Shown piece by piece: positions 21,630 to 30,627 of a DNA stretch of 39,147 nucleotides (positions are counted from its first letter, which is position 1; every line of letters begins with the position of its first letter). Origin of the DNA: Bacteroidota bacterium. Lineage in GTDB: Bacteria > Bacteroidota > Ignavibacteria > UBA10030. The stretch is taken from assembly GCA_021813905.1 (NCBI GenBank), contig JAKAJH010000030.1, positions 1 to 39,147 on the forward strand, read 5' to 3'. Below the pieces are notes generated by a model. It saw only the letters and a list, made by a program, of their open reading frames with translations. It did no database searches and was not told the DNA's origin. The translations under genes and the position numbers were made by a program.

Positions 21630-22627
21630 CGACTCCTGCTCCGCTGCTTGCCCGAAAGACCTGGTCCCGTTTCCCCGAAACGCTTGCCGCACCGACGCTC
21701 GCGGATGAATGCCGGGCGCTGCTCACGCAGCAGCGTGCCGCGTGGCCCCAGGCCGGCGAGGGATATGCGTCCCTTGAGTCCGCCCGCGTGAAGCGCCTGC
21801 AATGCGACGGCTATGACGTGTTCCTGCAGTTCAATCCAAAACGCATCGTCAGCACCGGTGCGAAGGTCGATCCGGGTTCGATCCGCGAGCGGCGCTGCTT
21901 CCTGTGTCTCGAGCATCTCCCCGATCCGCAGATGGGCATTCTGTATGAAGAGCGCTTCCTGATCCTCTGCAATCCCGCCCCCATCTTCCGCCAGCACTTC
22001 ACAATCACCGGCATCACCCACACGCCGCAGTCGCTCGACGGACAGATCGGCGTGATGCTGCGACTCGCACGCGATCTCGCCCCCGGCTGCGCCGTGTTCT
22101 ATAACGGTCCCCGGTGCGGCGCCTCTGCACCCGACCATATGCACTTCCAGGCGAGCCCCATCAACGCCATCCCGGTCGAGATCGATGCGGCCGACGGACG
22201 TCGCCGCCGGCTGCGCATGAGCGTTGAGAATGTTCCGGTCAGCACGATGGAACGGTACGGAAGGGAAGCGTTCGTGCTCGAGTCCGGCGAGGCGGATACC
22301 CTGGAGCACGCGCTGACGAGACTGATCGCCGCGATGCGATCGGCGGGCGGCTCGACGGAAGAGCCGATGATGAATGTGATCGCCGGCTGGCACGAGGAGC
22401 GGTGGCAGGTGATCGTCTTCCCGCGGCGCAAGCACCGGCCGGCCGTCTATTTCAAAGAAGGGGATGAGAAGATCCTGATCAGTCCGGCGGCGGTCGACAT
22501 CGGCGGACTGATCGTGACGCCGGTGCAGAAGGATTTTGAGCGGGTCGATGCCGCGACCGTGGCGTCGATCTTCCGTGAAGTGAGCGTGACGGCCAATGAT
22601 GTCGAGCATATTCTTTCATTGATCTGA
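21626..22627 (+). CDS. DUF4922 HIT-superfamily (GalT-like) nucleotidyltransferase/phosphorylase
   Basis: GTG 21626 overlaps the GNAT stop and gives 333 aa. The C-terminal side of the active site reads CGASAPDHMHFQASP: H171-x-H173-x-Q175 is the H-x-H-x-Q of galactose-1-phosphate uridylyltransferase and ADP/GDP-sugar phosphorylases. Upstream are RERRCFLCLEHLPDPQ (a possible metal-binding Cys pair) and FTITGITHTPQ, typical of DUF4922. The known chemistry of the superfamily is transfer of a nucleotide to or from a sugar phosphate through a His-nucleotide intermediate. DUF4922 has no assigned reaction that I know of. Sitting downstream of a sugar kinase, it could turn the kinase product into a nucleotide sugar (or the reverse) for the GT2. 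The next gene starts 11 bp later. Confidence 0.83.
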   Translation: MTTPAPLLARKTWSRFPETLAAPTLADECRALLTQQRAAWPQAGEGYASLESARVKRLQCDGYDVFLQFNPKRIVSTGAKVDPGSIRERRCFLCLEHLPDPQMGILYEERFLILCNPAPIFRQHFTITGITHTPQSLDGQIGVMLRLARDLAPGCAVFYNGPRCGASAPDHMHFQASPINAIPVEIDAADGRRRRLRMSVENVPVSTMERYGREAFVLESGEADTLEHALTRLIAAMRSAGGSTEEPMMNVIAGWHEERWQVIVFPRRKHRPAVYFKEGDEKILISPAAVDIGGLIVTPVQKDFERVDAATVASIFREVSVTANDVEHILSLI

Positions 22628-22638
22628 GGAAATTTCCG

Positions 22639-23970
22639 GTGATCGATCGCGAACCAACCATTCAGGTCGGGATCCTCGAGCGGACGCCGCAGGCGGAAGG
22701 AACCTTCCAGGGCGCGTTCGAGCTTCCGACGACCGTCCGGCTGGAGGGCGCGTTCAGCGCGAGTGTGTCCGGCGGACGGATCGTGCTGCGTGATGCGGCG
22801 GGAACGGAAGTGATGCGGGGAGAGAATATTCTCTGCCGTCCAATCGGTGCATCGACGTTCCTGCTGAAGAATGTGGTGATCGGCATCCAGTTTCACTGGG
22901 AGCGGAAAGAAGAACAGGTCTTCGAGGGATCCCTCCGGCTCCTGGCGGACGGCGATGCGGTCACCGTGATCAACGAGATCGGCGTCGAGGCGTATCTGCG
23001 CAGCGTCATCTCGTCCGAAATGAGCGCGGAAGCACCCATGGAACTGCTGCGCGCGCACGCCATCACCTCGCGAAGCTGGCTTGTCGCCATGCTGGAGCGG
23101 CAGAAGAAGTTCAAGCAGGTGGGCGTGCCGTCCCGCCGGTCCCGCGAGACCACCGACGAGATCGTCCGGTGGTACGACCGGGAGGATCATCGGCTGTTCG
23201 ATGTCTGTGCGGATGACCATTGCCAGCGGTACCACGGCATCACCAAGATTATCTCGCGCGCGGCGGACGAAGCGGTGCGCGACACGCGGGGTACGTTCCT
23301 CGTGCACGGCGGCGGGATCTGCGATGCGCGGTTCTACAAATCCTGCGGCGGGCGAACGGAGCTCTTCGAGAATTCGTGGGAAGATGCGCACGTCCCGTAT
23401 CTCGAATCGATTGCGGATGCGGCCGTGGAGCATCCGGTGATCGACTCGGAAGAGAAGGCGGAGGTGTGGGTGCATGCCTCTCCCGAGGCGTACTGCAATA
23501 CCACGGACGGGCGCATTTTGCGCCAGGTGCTGCCGTCGTTCGATCGGGAGACGACCGACTTCTTCCGATGGACCGTGGAGTACCGGCGGGAAGAACTGGA
23601 AGAGATTCTCCGGACGCGCTCCGGCATCGACTTCGGCACGCTGCGCGATCTCATCCCGCTCCAGCGCGGACCGTCCGGCCGCATCTATCGTCTGAAGATC
23701 GTCGGCAGCAACCGGACAGTGGTGGTGGGGAAGGAACTGGAGATCCGCAAGTGGCTGTCGCGCTCGCACCTGTACAGCGGCGCGTTCGTGGTGCACACCG
23801 AGCGTGACGCGTCGGGCATCCCGGTCCGGTTCACGCTGCACGGTGCCGGCTGGGGGCACGGCGTCGGGCTTTGCCAGATCGGAGCGGCGGTGATGGCCGC
23901 CAAGGGCTTCCCCGCCGATCGGATCGTGAAGCACTACTTCCGCGGCGCCGAGCTGAAGAAATTGTACTGA
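22639..23970 (+). CDS. SpoIID/LytB-domain protein without signal peptide
   Basis: GTG 22639 follows GAGGAAA and gives 443 aa. The SpoIID domain covers about residues 100-443: EAYLRSVISSEMSAEAPMEL with Glu127 at the position of the catalytic Glu of SpoIID, LLRAHAITSRSWLVAML, CDARFYKSCGGRTE, the C-terminal GAGWGHGVGLCQIGA and the final KHYFRGAELKKLY. SpoIID is a lytic transglycosylase acting on glycan strands lacking stem peptides. Unlike Firmicutes SpoIID, no signal peptide or membrane helix precedes the domain (the start MIDREPTIQVGILERTPQ is polar), so the protein seems cytosolic. Position between a DUF4922 enzyme and an AmpG-like importer suggests it acts on imported wall fragments. An unseen upstream start is unlikely because the DUF4922 stop is only 11 bp away. 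Confidence 0.86.
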   Translation: MIDREPTIQVGILERTPQAEGTFQGAFELPTTVRLEGAFSASVSGGRIVLRDAAGTEVMRGENILCRPIGASTFLLKNVVIGIQFHWERKEEQVFEGSLRLLADGDAVTVINEIGVEAYLRSVISSEMSAEAPMELLRAHAITSRSWLVAMLERQKKFKQVGVPSRRSRETTDEIVRWYDREDHRLFDVCADDHCQRYHGITKIISRAADEAVRDTRGTFLVHGGGICDARFYKSCGGRTELFENSWEDAHVPYLESIADAAVEHPVIDSEEKAEVWVHASPEAYCNTTDGRILRQVLPSFDRETTDFFRWTVEYRREELEEILRTRSGIDFGTLRDLIPLQRGPSGRIYRLKIVGSNRTVVVGKELEIRKWLSRSHLYSGAFVVHTERDASGIPVRFTLHGAGWGHGVGLCQIGAAVMAAKGFPADRIVKHYFRGAELKKLY

Positions 23971-24028
23971 TGGTTCCTCCGGCCGGACCTCTGCGGTACC
24001 GGCATCCCTTTTCAGGAAGGATCGACAC

Positions 24029-25306
24029 ATGTCCTCTCGTCCCACCACTCGCAATCCCTGGGCCTGGGTGCCCACCCTCTACATGGCGGAGGGGATCCCG
24101 TACACGATGGTGATGGCCGTTTCGGTCATCATGTACAAGCGCCTGCAGGTGTCGAACGCGGAGATCGCCCTCTGGACCAGCTGGCTGTACCTGCCGTGGG
24201 TGATCAAGCCGTTGTGGAGTCCGGTCGTCGACATGCTGCGCACGAAGCGATTCTGGATCGTATCGATGCAGTTCGTGCTCGGCGTGGCGCTGGCGAGCAT
24301 TGCGCTGGCCATTCCCGCTCCGCACTTCTTCCAGTACACCCTGGCGATCTTCTGGCTCATGGCGTTCGGCTCTGCTACGCATGACATTGCGGCGGACGGA
24401 TTCTACATGCTCGCGCTCGAAGAGCACCAGCAGGCCGAGTTCGTCGGCATGCGCAGTCTGTTCTATCGGATCGCCATGTGGGCGGGGCAGGGGGCGATCG
24501 TCATCCTGGCCGGGACGCTGGAAGAGCACTACGGCATCGCCTGGGCCTGGTCGACGGCGTTCTTCGTCGTTGCCGCGCTGTTCCTCTCGTTCTTCGTCTA
24601 TCACAAGTTCGTGCTTCCCTATCCTGTCGCCGACGTTCCGGTCGCGGGCACGCCGGGGACCGGATTTCTGCACGAGTTCCTTTCGACGTTCCGCTCCTTC
24701 TTCGTCCGCAAAGAGATCGGCGCGATTCTCGCCTTCTTGCTGCTGTTCCGCCTGAACGAATCGCAGCTGATCAAGCTGATCACGCCCTTCCTGCTCGATG
24801 CGCGCGACAAGGGGGGACTGGGATTGACGACCACCGAAGTGGGCATTGCGTACGGCACGGTCGGCATTCTCATGCTGCTCGCCGGCGGAATCCTGGGCGG
24901 CTGGGTGATCTCACGCCGTGGATTGAAGTTCTGGCTTCTGCCGATGGTGCTGCTCGTGCACTTGCCGGACCTGATGTACATCCTCCTCTCCCATTTCCAG
25001 CCGGGCAGTTTTGCGCTGATCTCCGCCGCCGTGGGCGTCGAGCAATTCTCCTACGGATTTTCGTTCTCGGCGTACATGATGTTCATGATCATGGTCTCGG
25101 AGGGAGCGCATAAGACGGCCCACTATGCCATTTGCACCGGACTCATGGCGCTCGGGATGATGCTGCCGGGCATGATCAGCGGCGAACTGCAGGAGCTTCT
25201 GGGATACAAGAACTTCTTCCTCATGGTGAGCGTCTCGGCGATCTTCGGCCTCATCGCGGCGCTGCAGATCAAAGTGCCGCAGGAATTCGGAAAGAAACGG
25301 GCCTGA
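24029..25306 (+). CDS. AmpG-like MFS permease (muropeptide importer)
   Basis: ATG 24029 after AGGAAGG gives 425 aa with about 12 membrane helices. The start NPWAWVPTLYMAEGIPYTMV is characteristic of AmpG-type MFS proteins, as is LWTSWLYLPWVIKPLWSPVVD (the helix 2-3 loop) and the D in ATHDIAADGFYMLAL. AmpG brings anhydro-muropeptides across the inner membrane for recycling. The gene lies between a SpoIID-like protein and a NagZ-type hydrolase, both cell-wall sugar enzymes, which fits. It is 3 bp from the hydrolase gene, so co-translation is expected. Substrate preference is inferred from family and context. Confidence 0.88.
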   Translation: MSSRPTTRNPWAWVPTLYMAEGIPYTMVMAVSVIMYKRLQVSNAEIALWTSWLYLPWVIKPLWSPVVDMLRTKRFWIVSMQFVLGVALASIALAIPAPHFFQYTLAIFWLMAFGSATHDIAADGFYMLALEEHQQAEFVGMRSLFYRIAMWAGQGAIVILAGTLEEHYGIAWAWSTAFFVVAALFLSFFVYHKFVLPYPVADVPVAGTPGTGFLHEFLSTFRSFFVRKEIGAILAFLLLFRLNESQLIKLITPFLLDARDKGGLGLTTTEVGIAYGTVGILMLLAGGILGGWVISRRGLKFWLLPMVLLVHLPDLMYILLSHFQPGSFALISAAVGVEQFSYGFSFSAYMMFMIMVSEGAHKTAHYAICTGLMALGMMLPGMISGELQELLGYKNFFLMVSVSAIFGLIAALQIKVPQEFGKKRA

Positions 25307-25309
25307 ATC

Positions 25310-28210
25310 ATGAACGGAATCCATCGCTTCATGCGAACCCTGTCGACGAACGCCGGAACGGCACTGCGGTTGGCGATCCTTCCGGCGGTGCTGTACTTCT
25401 TCTTTGCGGGATGTGCGGCGTCGACGCCTCCGGTACGCTCCGTCGCGGTCCCGGACACGGCTTGGGCGGACAATACGCTGCGCGGACTTTCGCTCGAGGA
25501 GAAGGTCGCGCAAATGATCGTCGTCTGGACGCCGGGTCGGTACTACGCCCGCGATGCCGAAGAATGGCGGACGCTGGAGCACCTCGTGGCGCAGCGGAAG
25601 ATCGGCGGTCTGGTGTTCTCGATCGGCGACGTGTATGAATACGCCGTGCAGATCAATCGTTTGCAGCGAATGGCGCGGACCCCGCTGCTGGTGGCCGGCG
25701 ACTTCGAGTATGGTGCCGCCATGCGCGTGCGGTACGCGACCGCGTTTCCCACGGCGATGGCTGTTGGGGCCACACGCGACACCGGTTTTGCATATCGCAT
25801 CGGCCTGGCGACCGCCCGTGAAGGACGCGCGTTGGGCGTGCAGCAGAATTACGCTCCGACCGTCGACATCAACCTGAATCCGATGAATCCGGTGATCAAT
25901 ACACGCTCTTTCGGAGACCATCCCGATCTCGTGGCGGCGATGGGCGATGCGTTCGTCCGCGGCACGATGGACGGCGGGATGCTGCCGACGGTGAAGCACT
26001 TTCCCGGCCACGGGGACACGGAAGTCGACTCGCATCTCGGACTGAGCGTGCTGAATTTCTCCCGCGCGCGGTTCGACTCGGTCGAGCTGGTGCCGTACCG
26101 CGATGTGTTCCGGCTCCACGGTTTGTCCGTGATGGTGGGACATCTTTCGGTACCGATGGAGGATTCCGTCACCGGCATCCCGGCAACGCTTTCTCCCAAC
26201 GTCAGCACGCGTCTGCTTCGTGAAGAAATGGGATTTATGGGGCTTGTCGTGTCCGACGCGCTCCAGATGCGCGCGGTGGCGGCGCACTATCAGCCGGGCG
26301 AGGCGGCCGTGCTCGCCGTGAAGGCCGGTATGGATCTGGTGCTGATGCCCGTCGATCCCGACGTGGCCATTGACGCGATTGCGGCGGCGGTGCGCCGGGG
26401 AGAGATTCCGGAGTCGCGCATCGATGCATCCGTGCGACGGATCCTGGCGGTGAAGCAGCAGTTCGGCCTGGACCGCGTCCGTGAGGTGAATATCGACTCG
26501 GTCGCCAGCGTGGTCGGCTGTCGGGCGCACGAGGATCTGGCGCTGGACGTCGCGCGAAAAGCCGTGACCGTCCTCGGCAACGAGTCGAAGGTGCTGCCGC
26601 TGCCTGCGGTGGATCGGCGCTCCGTGCTCGACCTGGTCATCACGGATATGGATGATCCTTCCACCGGGAGATCGTTCCATGATCTGCTGCGGGACCGGCA
26701 TCCGGGCGCACAATACGTGCGTCTGGACGCGTCGAGCAACAGGCTGGACTGCGACTCCGCGCTGGCCAAAGCGCAACGCGCGGACGTCCTGGTGATCCAG
26801 TTCCACTTCGTCATGCGGTCCGGACAGATGACCGGGTTCTTCAAGCGCGAGCATTGCGATATCATCAACAAACTCTTTGAGCAGAGGAAGCCGACGATCG
26901 GGATCAGCTTCGGAAATCCGTACGTCGCGATGAACTTTCCGACGATGGATGCCTATGTCTGCGGGTACGGGAACAGCGACGCCATCCAGCGTAGTACGGC
27001 GGAGATCCTGTTCGGACAAACCTCGCCGACCGGACGACTGCCGATCACCATTCCCGGCCGCTATGCGTTCGGCGACGGCGTAACCTATCCGGCGATCTGC
27101 CTCCGGGACGGAAGTCCGGAAGACGCGGGACTCGATCCGACGAGGCTGGATGCGGTGGACGGGATCGTCGATCGGGCGATTGCGGATTCGGCGTTTCCGG
27201 GCGCGGTGCTTCTGGTGGCCCGCAACGGCATCGTCGTGCACGATAAGGCGTACGGCGCCCAGACGTACGATCCGTACTCGCCGCGCATCACGCCGAACAC
27301 GATGTACGATCTTGCCTCCGTCACGAAGGTCATCGCCACCACGAGCGCGGTCATGCGGCTCCTCGATGAGCACCGGATCGATCTCTCGGACCGGGTCGTG
27401 AAGTACCTCCCGCCGTTCGGCCAGCAGGGGAAGGAGCGCATCACGCTCTACAACTTGATGGTCCATAACGCCGGGCTCCCCGCCTGGCGCAAGTTCTACG
27501 AGTTTTGCGACAACCCGCAGTGCGTGATGGACTCGATCTTCGCCACGCCGCTGATCTATCGGACCGGCGATTCGACGGTCTACAGTGATCTCGGCCTCAT
27601 CACGATGGGGAAGATTATCGAGAAGGTCACGGGAACAACGCTGGACCGCTATGTCGATTCGGTGTTCTTCCGTCCGCTCGGCATGACGAGCACGATGTAC
27701 AATCCGCCGGCCTCACTGCTCGGCCGCATCGCGCCGACGGAGATCGATACCTACTGGAAGAAGACCGGTGTGGCCGTCCACGGGCGCGTGCACGACGAGA
27801 ATGCCGCGACGCTCGGCGGTGTCTCCGGCCATGCGGGATTGTTCTCCACCGCTTCGGACCTCGCGATCCTGCTCCAGATGCTTCTCAACGGCGGGACCTA
27901 TGACGGTGTGCGCTACCTGAATCAGGCTACGGTGGAGCGGTTCACGACCCGCCAGGCTGACGGCAGCAGCCGGGGAATCGGGTGGGATACGAAGTCGTCG
28001 GAGCACTCGTTCTCCGGCACGCTGACGTCGATGAAGACATTTCTGCATACCGGCTTCACCGGGACCTCGGTGGTGGTCGATCCGGTCAAGCGGCTCATTG
28101 TGGTCTTCCTGACGAATCGCGTCTATCCGACGCGTGAGAACATGAAAATCGGTCGCGTGCGGCCCGCTGTGCACAACGCGATCCTGTCGGCGATCGAGCC
28201 GGGAGAATAA
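25310..28210 (+). CDS. Lipoprotein GH3 beta-N-acetylhexosaminidase fused to serine beta-lactamase-like hydrolase
   Basis: ATG 25310 gives 966 aa. A lipoprotein signal (LYFFFAGC) puts it in the envelope. Residues about 60-390 are a NagZ-type GH3 barrel: VKHFPGHGDTEVDSHLGLSV contains the Asp240-Ser-His242 general-base dyad and VVSDALQM the nucleophile Asp316. A GH3 C-terminal alpha/beta domain follows (about 410-590). Residues about 605-960 are a class C beta-lactamase/DD-peptidase-like domain with Ser670-V-T-Lys673, YSDLGL in place of Y-x-N, and HTGFTGT as the KTG-equivalent. The two halves would trim GlcNAc from wall fragments and cleave peptide or ester bonds. This fusion is known in Bacteroidota. 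Being a lipoprotein, it probably acts before import by the AmpG-like permease 3 bp upstream. Confidence 0.94.
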   Translation: MNGIHRFMRTLSTNAGTALRLAILPAVLYFFFAGCAASTPPVRSVAVPDTAWADNTLRGLSLEEKVAQMIVVWTPGRYYARDAEEWRTLEHLVAQRKIGGLVFSIGDVYEYAVQINRLQRMARTPLLVAGDFEYGAAMRVRYATAFPTAMAVGATRDTGFAYRIGLATAREGRALGVQQNYAPTVDINLNPMNPVINTRSFGDHPDLVAAMGDAFVRGTMDGGMLPTVKHFPGHGDTEVDSHLGLSVLNFSRARFDSVELVPYRDVFRLHGLSVMVGHLSVPMEDSVTGIPATLSPNVSTRLLREEMGFMGLVVSDALQMRAVAAHYQPGEAAVLAVKAGMDLVLMPVDPDVAIDAIAAAVRRGEIPESRIDASVRRILAVKQQFGLDRVREVNIDSVASVVGCRAHEDLALDVARKAVTVLGNESKVLPLPAVDRRSVLDLVITDMDDPSTGRSFHDLLRDRHPGAQYVRLDASSNRLDCDSALAKAQRADVLVIQFHFVMRSGQMTGFFKREHCDIINKLFEQRKPTIGISFGNPYVAMNFPTMDAYVCGYGNSDAIQRSTAEILFGQTSPTGRLPITIPGRYAFGDGVTYPAICLRDGSPEDAGLDPTRLDAVDGIVDRAIADSAFPGAVLLVARNGIVVHDKAYGAQTYDPYSPRITPNTMYDLASVTKVIATTSAVMRLLDEHRIDLSDRVVKYLPPFGQQGKERITLYNLMVHNAGLPAWRKFYEFCDNPQCVMDSIFATPLIYRTGDSTVYSDLGLITMGKIIEKVTGTTLDRYVDSVFFRPLGMTSTMYNPPASLLGRIAPTEIDTYWKKTGVAVHGRVHDENAATLGGVSGHAGLFSTASDLAILLQMLLNGGTYDGVRYLNQATVERFTTRQADGSSRGIGWDTKSSEHSFSGTLTSMKTFLHTGFTGTSVVVDPVKRLIVVFLTNRVYPTRENMKIGRVRPAVHNAILSAIEPGE

Positions 28211-28253
28211 CGGCTGTCGGTCTTCTGACGGTGGTACGCAGGTGGAGGATGGA

Positions 28254-28961
28254 ATGTCCGGCCACCGGTTCGACATCTGGCATCTGCTGATACTCGCCGC
28301 GGTCGTCGGGACCGCCGGTGCGCTGACGATCCTCGTGCGCCGGAAGCCGGCTCGTGAGCGGACGGTCCGTCTTGCGCTCGCTGCGCTCATCGGTGCGGTT
28401 GAGCTTGCGTGGTATGTGTTCGTGATCGTCCGCGGATGGTTCAGCCCCCCGTTCGGCCTCCCGCTCGATTTGTGCGACGTCGTCCTGTGGCTGACGGTGG
28501 CGGTGCTTGTCCGCCGGAGCTCCCGGATCTTCGGTGTCGTCTATTATTGGGGGCTGGCCGGAACGACGATGGCGCTCCTCATGCCCGATCTGGCGGTTCC
28601 GTTCACGTCCCTCATCGCGGTGAAATTTTTTTATACTCACGGGATGGTCGTGACTGCGCTGCTGTTCCTCGCGTGGAGCGGCACCCTCCGGCCGTCTCCG
28701 GGCTCCTGGTGGCGCGCCTTCCTCTGGCTCCAAGCATATGCCGCGGTGATCGGCGTGTTCAATGCGGTCTTCCTCACGAATTATTTCTATTTGTGTCACA
28801 AGCCCACGTCCGGTTCACTCCTCGATCTCTTCGGCGCATGGCCGCTCTATATTGTTGTGTCGGATGTTCTTGCGGCGGGAATATTCTTCCTCTTCAGCCT
28901 TCGGTTTCGGGAGAAGGGGCGGATGCGCTGGGGAAACTTGTCGGATTTTTTCTTAATTTGA
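28254..28961 (+). CDS. TIGR02206 (YwaF-like) integral membrane protein
   Basis: ATG 28254 is chosen because GGAGG lies 5 nt upstream; a GTG at 28242 is a poorer choice. The product is 235 aa with about six or seven helices. Family signs are LPLDLCDVVLWLTV (the conserved L-x-L-C-x-x), VYYWGLAGTTMALLMPDL, KFFYTHGMVVTALLF and NYFYLCHKPTSGSLLDLFG-WPLY. The function of the family is unknown. It follows the hydrolase by 43 bp but is not tied to cell-wall recycling by any motif. AT-rich DNA (28946-28960) at its end precedes pruA; no promoter of the N20 type was found there. Confidence 0.87.
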   Translation: MSGHRFDIWHLLILAAVVGTAGALTILVRRKPARERTVRLALAALIGAVELAWYVFVIVRGWFSPPFGLPLDLCDVVLWLTVAVLVRRSSRIFGVVYYWGLAGTTMALLMPDLAVPFTSLIAVKFFYTHGMVVTALLFLAWSGTLRPSPGSWWRAFLWLQAYAAVIGVFNAVFLTNYFYLCHKPTSGSLLDLFGAWPLYIVVSDVLAAGIFFLFSLRFREKGRMRWGNLSDFFLI

Positions 28962-29007
28962 ACAAGTCGTTGACACGTTACCTGTCTCCGTTGGAAAGGA
29001 ACCGCAT

Positions 29008-30561
29008 ATGGCAGTGAAGCCTTTCAAGAATGAGCCCCTGACCGATTTCACCAGGCCCGCCAATCGCAAAGCGATGGAACAGGCGCTGGCGAAGGTCCGC
29101 AGCTGGATGGGGCGTGAGTACCCGCTGGTCATCGGCGGGGAAGAGATCCGCACCAACGATCTTCTCAAATCCACCAATCCGTCCCGTCCTTCCGAGGTCG
29201 TCGCATCGTTCTCGAAGGCGGACGCCGCGCTGGCCGGCAAGGCGATCGAGACGGCGGCCGCGACGTTCGGGACATGGAAGGATGTGGACCCGAAGAAGCG
29301 AGCCGACTATCTCTTCAAGGCCGCGGCGCTGATGCGGAAGCGCAAGCACGAATTCAGCGCGGTCATGATCTACGAGGTCGGCAAGACCTGGCCGGAGGCT
29401 GATGCCGACACGGCGGAAGCCATCGACTTTCTCGAATTCTACGCCCGCGAGATGCTGCGCTACGCCGGCAAGCAGCCGCTGACGAAGCATCCGCAGGAGA
29501 AGAACGAGCTGTGGTACATCCCCATCGGCGTCGGTGTCGTCGTGCCGCCGTGGAATTTCGCGCTGGCCATCCTGACCGGCATGACGTCGGCCGCCGTGGT
29601 CACCGGCAATGCGGTCGTTCTGAAGCCATCGAGCGACTCGCCATGGACGGGCTGGATGTTCTTCAGCCTGATGCGTGAGGTGGGCCTGCCGGCCGGCGTC
29701 CTCAACTTCGTTGCCGGTTCCGGCGGATCGGTCGGCGATGTGCTCGTCGCGCATCCGAAGACGCGCTTTGTCTCGTTCACCGGATCGAAGGAGGTCGGCA
29801 TCCACATCAATGAGCTGGCGGCAAAGGTCCAGCCGGGCCAGCGTTGGCTCAAGCGTGTGGTCGCCGAGATGGGCGGCAAGGATGCCATTGTGATCGACGA
29901 CCAGACGGATCTGGCGGCCGCCGTGCAGGCGACGGTGGCGTCGGCGTTCGGCTTCCAGGGACAGAAGTGCTCCGCGGCATCGCGCGCCATCGTGGTGGCG
30001 TCGGTGTACGACAAGTTCGTCGCACTGCTGGCCGAGAAGGTCAATGCGATCAAGGTCGGGGTCTCCGACGATCCTGCCAATTACATGGGACCTGTGGTCA
30101 ACAAGGCGTCCCGTGACAAGATCCTGCAGTATATCGACATCGGCGTTCGGGAAGGCGGAAGGCTTCTGACCGGCGGCAAGGCGGAGGGTGAAGGCTATTT
30201 CGTCCAACCCACGGTGATCGTGGACGTGGCGCCGACGGCGCGGATTGCGCAGGAAGAAATCTTCGGACCGGTCCTCGCGGTCATCAAGGTAAAGGACTTC
30301 GACGAAGCGCTAGCCGTCGCCAACAATACGGAATTCGGCCTGACCGGCGGCGTTTGGACGAAGAACCGCAAGAAGATCGAGAAAGCGAAGAAGGTATTTC
30401 ACGTCGGCAACTTCTACGCGAACCGGAAGATCACCGGCGCCCTCGTCGGCGTGCATCCGTTCGGCGGATTCAACATGTCCGGGACAGACTCAAAGGCCGG
30501 CGGACGCGACTACCTGCTGCTGTTTATGCAGGCCAAGGCGCTTTCCGAAAAGGTGCGGTGA
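29008..30561 (+). CDS. pruA: L-glutamate gamma-semialdehyde (1-pyrroline-5-carboxylate) dehydrogenase
   Basis: ATG 29008 after AAGGA gives 517 aa, the size of stand-alone RocA/PruA enzymes. The aldehyde dehydrogenase fold is intact: VVVPPWNFALAILTGM (the conserved PWNF), FTGSKEVG in the NAD fold, the general-base Glu287 in VAEMGGKDAIV, and the nucleophile Cys321 in FGFQGQKCSAASRAI. The long C-terminal motif GVHPFGGFNMSGTDSKAGG is specific to the P5C dehydrogenase group. The enzyme makes glutamate from proline- or arginine-derived semialdehyde with NAD. The next gene is in the same frame right after the stop, which matters for its own start. No putA-type proline dehydrogenase is nearby. Confidence 0.95.
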   Translation: MAVKPFKNEPLTDFTRPANRKAMEQALAKVRSWMGREYPLVIGGEEIRTNDLLKSTNPSRPSEVVASFSKADAALAGKAIETAAATFGTWKDVDPKKRADYLFKAAALMRKRKHEFSAVMIYEVGKTWPEADADTAEAIDFLEFYAREMLRYAGKQPLTKHPQEKNELWYIPIGVGVVVPPWNFALAILTGMTSAAVVTGNAVVLKPSSDSPWTGWMFFSLMREVGLPAGVLNFVAGSGGSVGDVLVAHPKTRFVSFTGSKEVGIHINELAAKVQPGQRWLKRVVAEMGGKDAIVIDDQTDLAAAVQATVASAFGFQGQKCSAASRAIVVASVYDKFVALLAEKVNAIKVGVSDDPANYMGPVVNKASRDKILQYIDIGVREGGRLLTGGKAEGEGYFVQPTVIVDVAPTARIAQEEIFGPVLAVIKVKDFDEALAVANNTEFGLTGGVWTKNRKKIEKAKKVFHVGNFYANRKITGALVGVHPFGGFNMSGTDSKAGGRDYLLLFMQAKALSEKVR

Positions 30562-30627
30562 GGCGGCTTCCGTCGGCTGGGTGCGATCATCGAGAACCTC
30601 ATCCCGTGTCCCGCGTGTTCTGAAGAA

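Noticed and set aside
24911-27466. Very long minus-strand open frame (about 850 codons) opposite the AmpG-like and GH3 genes
   Set aside because: No recognisable motif, biased composition, and the plus strand holds complete catalytic signatures.
28938-28961. Promoter for pruA at TAATTTG near the end of the TIGR02206 gene
   Set aside because: No TTG at 20 nt; the nearest is about 13 nt away.
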